From Gnomoniopsis sp. IMI 355080 (Eukaryota > Ascomycota > Sordariomycetes > Diaporthales > Gnomoniaceae): DNA of 64,000 bases. A model generated the notes under the pieces. The model searched no databases and was not told the DNA's origin. It saw only the letters and a program-made list of their open reading frames with translations. The position numbers were made by a program, and so were the translations under genes. The stretch is taken from contig JAPEVC010000066.1 in the NCBI GenBank assembly GCA_027946555.1, positions 93,647-157,646 of the forward strand, written 5' to 3'. The first letter of the stretch is position 1. Every line of letters begins with the position of its first letter. Shown here one piece after another: positions 10,452 through 22,488 of the stretch.

Positions 10452-11740
10452 CCTGAAGCGGGGCCTACCTAACGTTCGCGAACTCATTATCGCACGCCTG
10501 ATGGGGGCCAGACTCCCATATTACGCAGCTGGAGTACCTCTTCCAGCGCGGGCTCTGGTGCCCGAGCAGGAGGTGGAGGGTCGACGCTCAAGATCAGACT
10601 GCGAGGATATCAAAGCCTTACCCATGCGACAGAAACAACGGGTTCATAACGCCCGTACATCAACAGGTGCAGAGATCATTTCTCAGCCCATCTCGGCTTG
10701 TGCGATGTGACGTTACAGGTGGTAGCAGCGGCTACCAACATTGGCATTGGGTGGTACTGGAAGGTGCAGTGGGGGGAGAGGTACCACGACGCCGATGCGA
10801 CGAATCGGTAGCTGGGTCGAGGTCAGCCCATTGCCCACTTTGACGCGTATAGCGGGCAACGCTAGAAGCCGAGGCATGGTCGAGAGTGGGTGCGTCCAGT
10901 ACCATTTCAGTCTAGTCGACAAACAATATATCGTCTCTGGGGAACATTGCGAGAGAGTGCGTAAGACATTGTAGACGGGGTTTGCGGGAGAATGAAGAGC
11001 ATGCTGTATGAAATTTAGATAATTTGTACAGTACTGTCGTACATCCGCAGTGCCGGGAGGCGAGTAGAGGAAGGATTCCACGCCGGGCAGACGCTCCAAT
11101 ACTGACTGGTGTTTGATGATCCACGGGTTTGTAGTCCAGGAGGAATGGGGGTATTGATGAAAGCTGTACTTGAGGCTTGTCCATGCTTGCCGCGATGCTT
11201 TCCATCAGAAAGTCCTTCTTTTACCCGTCTAGAATGGTTAATGAAAGGAAACCCCGACTCTACCACGCCGCACACGGGGATTCTGAAGCTCGACAACTGC
11301 TTGTCTCCAACCTCAAGAGCTCCACGCCTGCATATTGCTTTGATAGTAACTTGAGAAATTTAGAACCAGTCACCATAACAACTACTAGTGATCATTGGAA
11401 CTTCATAGACCCTCATCGACAAGTCATATCGACAGGTTTGTATCTGTCCTTCCAGGACAATGGGCTCCAATGTTGAGCAGCGTCTGAACGTCCAAGGTTA
11501 CCTGAGAATCCCATTCCTTGGCAATACAATTATTGACGGGTGAACACAACGAAGCCGATGTAAATGTCAAGAAAGACTTTTGAGAGATGGCCGCCATGAT
11601 GTGGATAAGTGTTTTATCGCTGTTGCCCTTACTGTTTCTCTCCACCAAAAGTCAAAAGTGTACATTTCCCACCTTATTGTGCGTATTTTACCACATACTC
11701 TCACGTCGATATCTCTTCCATTAATCGCCGTGAACCTCAA
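10452..11740. other. intergenic region, no supported gene
   Basis: About 1.3 kb between the AAA relic and the DUF829 gene. Overlapping short frames on the minus strand (10713-11099, 11015-11296, 11424-11648) do not join into a recognisable protein. I see no repeat or RNA gene. Confidence 0.5.
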
Positions 11741-12744
11741 TTATATTTTAGCCTCTAATCTCCGGCTGCCATCCCAAGTTTCTTTGAAAGCACGCCAGTA
11801 TCGATCTGGCTCGTTACTAGAATCTACCTCATTGTCAGTCAGGAATAACCGTTTTATCATCCCAGAGAAGCAAAGATTATGTATATCACTTTAGCAGGAA
11901 AATGTTACTCACGAGAAATGTGTTGACTGCCTGAAAACAATTCTCTCCTGACAAAAAATCCTCTTGCCTCCGCCTCATCCGCGTGGCTTTCAACTTCCTG
12001 TCGAGGGATCAACTTGTCAACATCGCTATACAAGTACAATCTCCGGTCCTCCTGTGCCTGATCAGGATCGTTGAGCAACTGCGCCCATTGCCGCAGAAAG
12101 TCCCCTTCAGGCCCAGCTTTCCGGAAGCGTTCCTCCAAAGACGCACAAAGCCGACGCGCCGCAGGCACTAGTTTCGTTTCTCTATCAGGGCCTGGCGGGA
12201 TGTCGACCACAATCGCCGCAAGTACGTCGTCGTAGACGAAACGAGTCGCGGGCGCCGAGTCAAAAATAGTAACGCGGCGCGGGAGGGAGTTCTGTCCAGT
12301 CTGTTTGGTGTATAGTTGCGTAAGGTGGTATACTATGCCAGAGCCGCCATTAGAGAATACGTGGAGCAGGAGCTCCGGTCCTTTAGGAAGTGCATTGTCC
12401 TTTGTAGAAAGGGAGACGGGTTCGTCCGTCAGGAGCTCCCTGAGCACATTGGCTGCTGGTTCAACGCTAGTTCGTGCTAGATCTGGGCGTAGAAAGTGTT
12501 CAAGACTCGGTCGGATCACCAGGATATCTGAGCTGGGGAAAAGTTTCTGGTACTGCCGAACGAATTTGGCCAAGTGCGATGGTTTTGCGTTCATCCAACC
12601 GCATAGAATGATCACTTTGGGAGAATTGCAAGCTGTGGTCTTTTGTGATGCCGTTCCTCGACAAGAGAACACGCAGTCTGAGACCTGCCTCATAGTCCCG
12701 AGTAGAGCATCTGGTTTGACAACTGGTGATTTTACGGAAGACAT
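11741..12744 (-). CDS. DUF829/TMEM53-like alpha/beta hydrolase (PaxU-like family)
   Basis: Two exons, 12744-11913 and 11823-11741, encode about 304 residues. The intron (GTGAGT donor, GGTAG acceptor) joins QHIS to HSSNEPDRYW, restoring the family's C-terminal catalytic-type histidine (HISH) and the conserved YW. Other family landmarks are ILCGWMNAKPSHLAKFVRQY, the nucleophile-elbow-like FSNGG, and an acidic residue before the C-terminal segment (SDVDKLIP). DUF829 proteins occur widely in fungi, and a member (PaxU) sits in an indole-diterpene cluster, but its reaction is not known. No signal peptide is evident. The gene is convergent to nothing nearby and lies just left of the desaturase, divergently oriented to it. 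A standalone role is most likely. Confidence 0.85.
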
Positions 12745-13265
12745 GATTTCTCGCGCGCAGAGTACAAGGGAAGAAGTTACTTCTGGGTTCGGAAACTATG
12801 CATGGATAACAAGCGGAAATCGACAGACTTCAGACTCGTAATATACACTAATGAGTTTATCGGGCCATGAGTTCAAGGTTTGTGTATGCCTCGGCAACGC
12901 GAACATGCGATGGAGATTAATAAGTTGATAAAAATATAAATAAAATCCTGTTCCTAGGCGGTGTCCACCTCGGATAACCTGACTCAAGACATTGGACCCC
13001 TGGATTGCCGAGGCGTCGACATTACGCACGAGTAGAGTACATGGAAATCATGCACAACTAGCGTACCTAGGTACACACATAGGGGCCAAAATTCAACGGA
13101 GCGCGACATCGCTTAAGCATTGTGTTCCACCAAAACTCGAAACTGAAGCCTCAAATAATAGTTACTTACGACTTTGACCAGCTACCAATCTTGAACTCAA
13201 GAGAAATAACGAGTCGAAGCCACTGGCCTCCAGGAGAAAGAGCTGCTGCTGCAACAAGCGCCTCA
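12745..13265. promoter_or_regulatory. divergent promoter region, DUF829 gene and desaturase
   Basis: A 521-bp region separates the divergent starts of the DUF829 gene and the desaturase gene. It contains one copy of the palindrome TACCTAGGTA (13064-13073) and an AT-rich patch at 12920-12945 (aaaatataaataaaat). Shared regulation is possible but unproven. Confidence 0.4.
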
Positions 13266-14930
13266 ATGAGCACATCAATCTCCGTCGTCTCGACGGATAC
13301 AACGGTCACGCAACGGCCAGTGAAAAAGGACACGCCACAAATCTCTGTCCACCGCATCATCACACCGACTGGACTAAGAGACGCCTCCACGCCAGAGAAA
13401 GCCTGGATTGCCATACGAGATGAGGTAGCCCGATACATCTCTGCAAATCATAACCTGCTGTGAAAATACGACGCTAATAACTGCTTGGGCAGGTCTTCGA
13501 CCTTACAGCTTTCTCAAAGCGCCATCCTGGAGGGCAAGGCGTCTTGCTGGCCGCAGTTGGCCGAGATGCAACTGCACTTTTCGAGTCGATCCACGACGTC
13601 AAAGCAGCGGCAGTCCTGAAGTGAGCACTCAAGGCCCAGAATCCTTAGCAATCCCTACCGGAGAATTCTGAATTGACATATCATGGCCCTAAAAAGAAAG
13701 TTTCGGATCGGGACTCTAGGCGATCATGATCTTCCACGATATCCGGCGCCGGGGACGTTCACTACAGAATTGCACAATGTATGTACTTGAAGTAATCTCT
13801 CAAGTGATTTTATCTAACTTGAAACAGAGAGTGGCAGCATATTTTCAAGAGACTAAGCAGAACTCCCGTTACTCGCCATGGAGTCTAGTTAGCTACCTGG
13901 TCATTGTCGGCACCTGGATGGTGTCGTACCCCATCGCCTTCAACACCAACCCGGATGCATCTATTCTCATCTGCGCACTAGGTGCCATCCTCCAGGGCTG
14001 GAGCTTGGCAATGGCTGGCATATATATCTTGCATGACAGCAGCCATTCCAGCTTCACTAACAACCCCAAGGTTTGGGATGCCATGGGCCGCGTTTATGAG
14101 CTCATGACCGGGTTTTCAACGTGGTATTGGAAACATCAACATGGTAGGTTACGACTGTCATGCGTACATACTTTTTAGAACCACTGCTCACATCTATCAA
14201 ATCAGTGATCGGCCACCACGCGTTCACCAATGTCGTCGATGTGGACCCAGACGTCACCCTTCCCGCCCCAGGTCCCATTCGCATTTACGGAGCCCAGCCA
14301 TGGTACTGGTATTACCAGTTCCAGAACGTCTACTGGCCATTCCTTTACTCGCAGCTCGTACTCGGTCGCCGCCTGGGCGAGTTCCACTCCCTTTTCCTCG
14401 TCCACCGCGTCTCCAACGTCCCCATGAACCGCCCCGGCGCCCGCGAGAGCGCCTGGAGCATCGCCGGCATGCTCTCGGCGCTGACCCAGCGGGTGCTCGT
14501 CCCATACTTCGTCCTGGGACTGAACGGCTACCGCGTGTGGTGGCTCAATGTCCTGATTGACGCCGCCTGGTCCTTGTACCTGATGCTCATCTTCCAGCTC
14601 AGTCACGTCAACGACGACGTGGCGTGGCCTGTACCCGACGCGGGCACTGGCGTTTTCGATAAGGAGTGGGCCGTGCTGCAGATTGAGGCGTCAATGGACT
14701 TTGCGCACGGCGATCTTGTCACTACGTGTTTGACCGGCAGTCTGAACTATCAGGCCGTGCATCACCTATTCCCGCACGTAAATCAGATCTACTACCCGGA
14801 CTTGGCTGTTATCGTTAGGAATCTTTGTAGTGAGTTCGGGGTGGAATATCACCTTAAGAGCTCGTGGCTGGACGGTGTGAGGGCGCACGTAAGGCAAATT
14901 ACCGCCACTGGCATCTTTGGTAAATTGTAA
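13266..14930 (+). CDS. cytochrome b5-fused front-end acyl desaturase
   Basis: Five exons: 13266-13424, 13493-13620, 13697-13778, 13828-14143 and 14206-14930, about 469 residues. The N-terminal cytochrome b5 domain is seen as AWIAIRDEVFDLTAFSKRHPGG, whose HPGG histidine binds heme. The desaturase part has the three histidine boxes HDSSH, HQHVIGHH and QAVHH. The glutamine in the third box is the mark of front-end desaturases, which insert a double bond between an existing one and the carboxyl end of fatty acids or sphingolipid long-chain bases. Several hydrophobic membrane segments lie between the boxes. The start was chosen at MSTSISVV; an upstream in-frame ATG exists at 13122. Length fits the family. 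Regioselectivity cannot be told from sequence. It lies 533 bp upstream of the asparagine synthetase gene in the same direction. Confidence 0.92.
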
Positions 14931-15463
14931 TAGCTAAGAGAAGAGACGCGGAGTGAACGATGTACAGTACTTTAGAAAAAGTTAGGGGCTTCATTGAATT
15001 GACAGTGTGACGCAGTCACAGATTACTATCTTAACATTTACTTTCAACTCCGACCTGTAGATCGGGCTGACATGGACACCCAAGAGGCAGGCCTTCCCAA
15101 TGTTGATACAGTTCCAGGGTTTCCAACACCACGGTTGCTTTGGCCAGTGAGCACCAATTTGAAACAAGAAGCCTAAAGCATGCCGCAGGTTACTTGAGAG
15201 TTTCTCAGACCTCTCCACTAAAGACATGACTCAGTCCCTGTTCTACCGCCTAGTGCGTCGGTTAGCGTAAGCACCTACCTTTCTCAGCGACAAATTTTGC
15301 GATGACAGGAGGCCGTTCAGGGGTCGCTGACTCGCTGCATGGTCTTACTTCGCTAGTTAGCTGCCTTTTCCCAGTGTCCGAGGGACCACATGGGAGGGGA
15401 TTCTTTTTCGCATGTACAACATCGATTATACAACTAGGCGATACTTCACGATTGTAAGAGGCC
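14931..15463. other. intergenic region between desaturase and asparagine synthetase
   Basis: 533 bp holding the desaturase 3' flank and the synthetase promoter. Short minus-strand frames show no family signal. Confidence 0.5.
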
Positions 15464-17832
15464 ATGTGTGGCATCAGTGTAATCGTTGCTTTACATGGCA
15501 CACAGTTCACGGAAAATGAAAGAATTTCGAACAAGCTGGAAGAGAGCCTCAGCAAGATAGTGCATCGAGGACCGGACAGCCAGGGAACATGGATCAGTGC
15601 CAACAAACGAGTTGGTGAGTTACGAACGAATTTGTTATTTAGAAGTCCATATATTGACTGTTTATTAGCGTTGGGCCACTGCCGCCTGTCGATCAACGAT
15701 CTCACGCCTCATGGTGCACAGCCTCTCCATTCTCATGATAACAAAATCCACACGGTGGTGAACGGAGAGATCTATGATTACAAGAGAATACGCGCGGAGC
15801 TGGAGCAGTCCAACTATACGTTCAGCGGCCATAGCGACTCTGAACTAGTAGTTGCACTCTATCAGGTTCATGGCACTTCATTCCTAACAAAACTTCGTGG
15901 CGAGTTTTCGTTTTGTTTGTATGACTCTGAGAAGGACTATTTCATCGCGGTTAGGGATCGGTACGGGATCAAACCTCTGTTCTGGACCCTGTCAGCCGAA
16001 GAGGATCGCCTTCTAATCTCCTCCGAGGCGAAAGGCTTTCTGCCGTTGGGATGGCAGCCCAAGTGGGACATCGGCAGTATCAGAGAGGGTGGGTGGAACC
16101 ATGACAGTCGGACGTTGTTTGCAGGCGTTAACAAGGTATGACCTCCACACGATGACAACGACTAGACGTGTACCGCGATCTAACGGGTCAGGTTCTTCCG
16201 GGACACTATTTCACCACGCCGTCCTTCGGTCTCCCAAAGATTGAACTATACTGGGATACGACATACCCCGACAAGGTCAGCCACGCAATCCTGCCCTTCT
16301 ATGAAAGTTAAAGTTGGATGTGAAGTTGACATTGAACAGCATCATACGGAGGAGCGCAAAGAAGAGGATATGATTGCGGGTGTTCGAGAAAGACTACTCG
16401 ATGCTGTTCGTCTCCGTCTCCAGGCAGATGTGCCCGTAGGAATCTATCTGTCCGGTGGTATTGATTCTTCTATCGTTGCTGGAATGGTCGCTCACCTCGT
16501 GCGAACCGAGGGGCTGAAGATTGGCAATAACGATGGCAGTTCGATACGTTGTTTTAGTATCGCATTCGACGCTGACAGCGGCTTCGATGAATCCAGTAAG
16601 TCTATACAGCCGAAACGCATCCAAACTTGCGTTACTAAATGTAAGCTATAGGTATTGCAGCCCGCACCGCAGAGTGGCTCGGAGTAAGCTACGAAAAGAT
16701 TCATATGAATGAGGAAGAGCTGGCGCGACAATTCGAGGACGCTACTTACCATATTGAACACCATAACCCTGACTTCAACTTCGTCGGCAAATTCGCCCTT
16801 TCCACACTGCCACGAAGCGCTGGCTTCAAAGTCGTATTAACAGGCGAGGGATCCGATGAGATCTTTGCAGGCTACCACAACTACCTGCCAGACTTCTTAA
16901 GCGAGCCAGATCACACCTGGGCCTTGTCCAGTCTGTCAGAAGAGGACCGAAAACGGTTATATACCGAAGTAGAGGCTCGTACTAGAGCCTCGTATATTCA
17001 CATTGGAGCCGATGTCTCGAACCGGGCTCCTTCGCAAAAGCTGAACAACATCACGACACCTGCGTCAATGGCAGCCTTCGAATGTCCAGCCCCGACCTTT
17101 GCTCCATGGACTGAATCTCCCATAACCGCTTTACAAACAATCGAAAACAATGTCAACGAGCGTGTGCAACGTCTGATCGAAGAAGCTTGGCATCCGTTGC
17201 ACGCAGCTCTCTATGTCTGGTCCAAAGGAAATTTGGTGAACGTCATGTTGTCCTGCCTTGGAGACCGCACTGAAATGGGTACGTTATTTCGGAATCAATC
17301 TTTACCACAGTCGGCCACGTTATAGAGAGATGTGTGCGGAGTGTGGAGGATTACTTCTTACACATGTCTTATGGTCCCATTATTAGCGCTGTAACTGGCA
17401 AATACTGACTTAAAAACAGCGCATAGCATCGAAGCGAGACCCCCATTTTTAGATCATCACTTGACTGAATACGTCAATGGGCTTCCACCGAGCGTCAAGA
17501 TACGGTGGGACGGGACAAAGTTTACGGAAAAATGGATTCTTCGTGAGGCTGGACGTCCATTCATCACCGATGAGATCTACAAGCGGACCAAACATCCGTA
17601 CATAGCCCCTACAGTCTGGCCAGTGGGAGGTGCATTGTACAGGCTGTTCGAACGGTTGGTGACGAGAGACAACGTCGAAAACTTAGGTTTCGTTGATTGG
17701 AACTCTGTGTCCGGGCTATTATCCAGGGCTTTTGAAAAGAGGGATACTGCAGCGCTAAGGGCGTTGATCAATGTTGGGCAATGGGTTGTGCTTTCCCAAC
17801 GGTTCGGTGTCGCGAAGGCTGTAGCTTCATAG
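15464..17832 (+). CDS. asparagine synthase (glutamine-hydrolysing) family protein
   Basis: Six exons: 15464-15614, 15669-16135, 16192-16275, 16340-16595, 16652-17278 and 17420-17832, 665 residues. MCGI places the catalytic Cys2 of the class II glutamine amidotransferase domain at the N-terminus; HRGPDSQG and NGEIYDY follow. The synthetase domain has the PP-loop SGGIDSS for ATP, then GEGSDEIFAGY and a C-terminal REAGRPFITDEIYKRTKHPY. Known family reaction: aspartate + glutamine + ATP give asparagine, glutamate, AMP and PPi. Many fungal paralogues act on other carboxylates in specialised metabolism. All key residues look intact. The tandem desaturase neighbour suggests, but does not prove, an accessory metabolic role rather than housekeeping. 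Confidence 0.93.
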
Positions 17833-18860
17833 TTATGCCCTAGGTAGCGATTGTGGTGACAGCATTAGATTTCGGATTGGCTGTGAACTTGAAATTTAAA
17901 TACTGGCCGTAGGAATCTTGGACGATACTTCTGGTCTTAAAGTGCTCTTGCTGGAAACCCGGTGATAGCGTCCATGAGGAGCGTGGAGTGGAGGACAAGG
18001 CGCGTAGTCGGTGGACAGGGAACAACCTTTGCACATCGCTACAATTTTGGATGCAATAGGGTAACATCCTCGGTGATCGTTCCTTGCTTGATATAAATTT
18101 TAGCTTTCGGACCAGACCGAAATGCTCAGCCCAAGCCCTATCCACTACAGGCACTAGCCTAGCCCTATTGGCAAAAACGCATGGAACATGAATCTATTGG
18201 GGCGGAGATTATACCTAATTATATCCAATCGTATACTGAGCCGGTCTGTGCGCAGAACGTCTTTGAACTTGAGGTGCATAGTTCCATGTTGACTGGACAT
18301 TCGCGAAGCTTTCATGCTAAGCACAGTGCTGCTATGTCCTTGTTGCATACACACGTGAAAAGGTTCCACATAGTTGAACAGCTCTTCTCGTTTCTTTCCA
18401 GCTCTTTGAGGACGATCCAGCCACATCTGGTCGGAGTCGACTTGCTTGAAAATGGCTTGCCAACTTCTGACAGAAAGCTAACTCCATCGGTCTCCTCTCA
18501 AGTTGAATATGTGTCTGTGCAGTGCCTGCGGTGAAGCTTCTGTGATAGCTGCTTTATGTCAAGCCTTCAGTCTCTACTTGAGTAGAGCACAAATCCCAAT
18601 TGGATAGCCTTTCGGCTCAATCTCACAAGAAAACGGTCATGAAAGCTAAGGATGTTCCAATTCAATTTAAATTCTAGGAACAGCGACCGTACTGTGTATA
18701 GTCTTCGAAGGCTTTAATCTTATTTCCCCTGAGCACCTATGTCTTCGCTGGAGTGCTTAGAGCTCCATTAGTACTGACTTGCCGGGCGGATACGGGGGCA
18801 GTTTCATGTAGCAAAGTGTTAAGCATGTTCCATCGCTAAAAGAAAATTCTACTTGTGGCT
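17833..18860. other. intergenic region, two abutting minus frames without family match
   Basis: About 1 kb. Minus frames 18426-18154 and 18154-17840 abut, and could be read as exons of an unrecognised gene, but there is no domain, signal peptide or clear splice junction. I do not call a gene. Confidence 0.45.
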
Positions 18861-19526
18861 TTAATTCTCGACCAAGAACTCAGTACCATCATCTTCAACT
18901 TCATAGACCAATGGCAGAGGAAGCTCCTCACCATTCTCAGTGAACGTGGGAATGGTAGCAGTGCCATTACGAACTTCTTCCTCCGTCCCCCACCACCACG
19001 ACCGCCCGATCAACTTTCCTGTAGCAACTGTGACTTTGTACCGCTTACCAGCCTCCAGCCCATCACATCCACAGACTACAGGCGAGCGACGAGCCTGGGT
19101 TTCGTTTCCATGCTCATCGAGTAGTCTGCCACGGCGCACAATTTCCCATGGCTGTGGCCGAAACTTGCTGTCATATGATCCTCCCCTGGTAAAGGCGACA
19201 GACACGGTTGCAGACTCGGCTGGAAGGATCGTAAGGTATCGTGTTTCGCGGGATCCAGGTTGGTTCACCCGCCCAGTAAGGTCCTGAATTTTGAGAGGCG
19301 TTGGAGGAGACGTGCTGAGATCTGTTATTGGAAAGGCGCCTTGTTGCATAGCGGATCCTGGATCAAGCGGTGAGCCTCTTCCGACCTGGATGGTAATGGG
19401 TCGGTCCGTTCGCGATGTGACATGCTGAGAGAGGGTTGGTGGTTTGGGGTCGGAGAAGTGGAAGGTTTGTGGTGAGAGCTCAAGTCTGATGGAAACGACA
19501 GGCGATTCGTCCTGGTTGCTAGCCAT
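18861..19526 (-). CDS. conserved-looking hypothetical protein, 221 aa
   Basis: A single uninterrupted frame of 221 codons with coding-like composition. The protein alternates beta-type segments (VVSIRLELSPQTFHF, RPITIQVG, ATVSVAFTRGG, LVYEVEDDGTEF), suggesting an all-beta fold. It has no signal peptide and no membrane helix, so it is probably cytosolic. The segments LEAGKRYKVTVATGKLIG and SWWWGTEEEVRNG are distinctive. I do not recognise the family and assign no function. Neighbours on both sides are separated by about 1 kb of non-coding DNA, so there is no context clue. Confidence 0.65.
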   Translation of the reverse strand: MASNQDESPVVSIRLELSPQTFHFSDPKPPTLSQHVTSRTDRPITIQVGRGSPLDPGSAMQQGAFPITDLSTSPPTPLKIQDLTGRVNQPGSRETRYLTILPAESATVSVAFTRGGSYDSKFRPQPWEIVRRGRLLDEHGNETQARRSPVVCGCDGLEAGKRYKVTVATGKLIGRSWWWGTEEEVRNGTATIPTFTENGEELPLPLVYEVEDDGTEFLVEN

Positions 19527-20814
19527 TTTTGCAAGTACAAGGTAGTCCAGGTAAACAGAGTAACAATCAGAATCTTTGCGACGTTCAGACAGAGTTGTAC
19601 CTAGGCGGGAGAGATGTAAGTTGAGGTAGGTAAGGTGAGTTGGTCTCGGTGTAGCTAGGGCACTATCTAATTATAGCTCAACGGCCCGGGCAGCTGCAGC
19701 ATGGGTAGTTCATTCTAGCGCCTGCACCTCGCGCCCGCACCCATCCGTATCTGAACATGGAATTATCTAAGCCACGGGAGCATTTCACTGCAAACCAATG
19801 CCAAAGGTGCGGCGGCGGCGGTGCTGAAGGAGCTGAAGAATCAATGATGGTGGTGTCGTCGATCGACGGTCTCTCGATCCTTCCGCAAGTCTGCACTGCC
19901 TTAGCTGCCTGCTAACAGTCAGACGCGGCCGCCTTAGGGGGTTCCTATCCAGGGTCATGAGACGCCCGCCATCGCCTTGCAAGTGTGCCTGCATACTTGC
20001 ATCTAAATACCTACCTAGGAACCTACATGGGTTCTAGCCTGACAGTCTGGTTGGCGGAGCTCTTCCGAAATGAGAGCGCCCACTTGTTGGCCCTGGAGTT
20101 TCCGTGTGGTTGAGGCCTCAGACTACCTACCTAGGTAGGTAAGCTGCCGAATCTTCTATAGGGCTAAGGATACTAGAGACTTAAGCTTAAAACCTTATAC
20201 CACAGGGAATCGAAGTCTCAAAACAGGTCCCCGTATATACCCAGGTAACACCGGCCAGATTCGAGGCCGCTAGGCTTGCATGATTTAGTACTCACAGCCT
20301 GTACACAACCTGCCTACACCGGGGTGTTTCATTCCTGTATAGTCTGACCTGGGTACCGGATCGATGCTCTGTATCTTCTGTCAGCCTGTTATGTGGCGGT
20401 CTGACGTGCCAGCCTGCTTGCTCCAGCCGCGCTGCAGCCCTGTCAATGTGATCGCACAATGCTCATCAATTTCCTTCCTGAGACAACCTTTATGCGATGC
20501 CTTGAGTGATGCTTCGATGACAGCGCAAAGAAAACAGGCTGCAGTAAATCACGGACCTCACGTGTCCTCCTTCCTTGCGGTAAGTCCTTCTCGTACCGGG
20601 TGCCTCAAGAACTCTGCAAGGTATTGATACTCAAGTTCAACTACCAAATTGCAGCTGTAAATCTAAATTTAGATGTGTTGTATGTATATAATAGCCTTGT
20701 GATTCCATCAGATATCCTACATCGCCGCCAAATTGACCACGACTTCCATCCCGTCATTACCAGACCATCCTCAACACCCAAAACTTCAAATTAGCAGGTT
20801 TCACACTCTACAGT
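19527..20814. other. intergenic region with TACCTAGGTA palindrome
   Basis: About 1.3 kb between the divergent hypothetical and peptidase genes. It has runs of 'cctacctaggtaggt' (palindrome at 20128-20137) and an imperfect copy at 20011-20020. Plus frame 20364-20627 has no supporting signal. Otherwise I see nothing. Confidence 0.5.
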
Positions 20815-21717
20815 ATGCCTCGTATCCACTCTTATATGTCACTTGGGACATTTCTCCTTGGCCTTGTCCTAGCTTCTCCTCATGATTCGTTGCACAACCC
20901 CCAGCAGGGGAGGACCATCTCAAGCATTCTATCCAAGAGAGGAGAGCCGCAAACACCAGAGACCGAGTATCCGGACACGGAACCACATCCCAACCAGCTT
21001 GATCAGTTGGAGACGGCAATTCAGGACGCTTTCGAACTCTGTGACTATGTCCTCACTAGTGTCGGAGACGGCATCGACTCTGACAGTCCCATTTTCACCA
21101 AGTACTTCGACGAGGCTGATAGGGCGGGAGTCAAAAAGGTCTTCCAGACAATCTCACCCAGTGCTGGGGTCGGGAATGACTTGCTAGATAATATTCTTCT
21201 CCAAAAGGAAGACCCAGACGGAAGATGTGATGACCGCACGCTCGCGGCGTCGTATCTTGAGGGTGACGACCCCTTCATCGTCACCTGCCCGAGCCTCTTC
21301 AATAAGAAGGCTGTCACCGAATTGAAAGGAACTGAAGCCGGCGACGACACACACTACGTCCTTTGCGACGATCTACTCAGCGGTGGCGATTTCACTGGAA
21401 CCGGCGCTGTCAGCTACAAGATGAACAGTTTGGGCATGACACTTCTCCACGAATACACACATTACGACGCAATGCTCCAAGATATATTCGGCGGTCCGAT
21501 CATCGATCAGGAGGATGCAAATGGCGAGCCCATCGGTTATGGACCGGTCCAAGTCCGCGCACTTGACAAGGCTCTTGCACCATTCAACGCCGATAGCTAC
21601 GCCTATTATGCCTCTGAGGTGCTTTGGACCGTACTTTGCCAACATGACTTCGCAGACCCAACTGCTGGGGTTGACGATGAGGATCCTAACTGTGCTGACT
21701 CTCCCTGCGAGGCTTGA
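20815..21717 (+). CDS. secreted HExxH metallopeptidase (deuterolysin/aspzincin-like)
   Basis: A single-exon 300-residue protein. The N-terminus MSLGTFLLGLVLASP (in-frame ATG at 20836) is a signal peptide. ILSKRGEP near residue 41 offers a Kex2-type KR cleavage, so a propeptide is likely. HEYTHYD near residue 213 is the zinc-binding HExxH motif. The downstream NADSYAYYASEV could supply the aspartate that is the third zinc ligand in M35-type peptidases. Several cysteines (CDDRT, CPSLF, CDD, CQHD, CADSPC) suggest disulphides. Family inference: an extracellular zinc endopeptidase for protein degradation. The GTxxD consensus of classic deuterolysins is not obvious, so it may be a related, less studied group. 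Confidence 0.82.
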   Translation: MPRIHSYMSLGTFLLGLVLASPHDSLHNPQQGRTISSILSKRGEPQTPETEYPDTEPHPNQLDQLETAIQDAFELCDYVLTSVGDGIDSDSPIFTKYFDEADRAGVKKVFQTISPSAGVGNDLLDNILLQKEDPDGRCDDRTLAASYLEGDDPFIVTCPSLFNKKAVTELKGTEAGDDTHYVLCDDLLSGGDFTGTGAVSYKMNSLGMTLLHEYTHYDAMLQDIFGGPIIDQEDANGEPIGYGPVQVRALDKALAPFNADSYAYYASEVLWTVLCQHDFADPTAGVDDEDPNCADSPCEA

Positions 21718-22488
21718 GAGTGGTATGAAGTTGCGGTGGGGTCATGCCGTGTCAAATGGTGTTGTGTGAAGTTCGTAGAAACATTTGAGGCTTGCTTCTG
21801 TCTTGCTTCTTTCGGCTTATCATGAAAGCTTCAGCTCTAATAGAAAGTCATTATCATCGCCAGTTGTATACCTAGGTGTTCTCTCGGCAATGTTTCGTGG
21901 ATAAGCCTAGGCTCCCGAAAGCTCTAATTCTATATCGCTTCATTGTGAAAGCGCTCGACATGTCTACGTCCGCCTCCAGCTTTCCCCGTTCCTGGAGTCG
22001 TTGAATATCTCTCTTTATCAATACGTAGCCATTTGCAGGGACCAAAGAATGTATATAAAAGAGAGAGTAGTGAGAACCCTGCCTCGGGTAGGCTCTCCAC
22101 CAACGCCCTCTACCAACGCCCTTGTCACGAAAACAGTCCGTACAGCATTGCTAAGAAATTCATATCAGAGGGTTCAATTTGAGAGTACCTAAGTACCTAG
22201 TTGTTATCCAGGGATAATGAAATCATACCATGACTCGTGATAGCCCTGTGGGGCTGGCTGACAAATGATCAGGTCGAGATATAAGTCTCAGCATAGCTGA
22301 AAACGCACCTGCAATGCCTCGATCACACCGAATAGAATAATAACGGAGAACAAAGGGAAGACGCAAAACAGAAAATGGAAATGAACAGGTTTGAAACTGG
22401 GTCCATTCCCGAAGAACAACAGCCTCACCTAGAACACCACCGCTTATGACACGTACGCTGACCCAATATTTTCAAAAAAAGAAAAAGA
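21718..22488. other. intergenic region between peptidase and 5S copy 2
   Basis: About 770 bp with peptidase 3' flank, an imperfect CCTAGG repeat near 21871 and variants near 22190 (tacctaagtacctag). No gene seen. Confidence 0.5.

Noticed and set aside
14202..14606. A 134-codon minus-strand frame
   Set aside because: Antisense to the desaturase exon that carries the HxxHH box.
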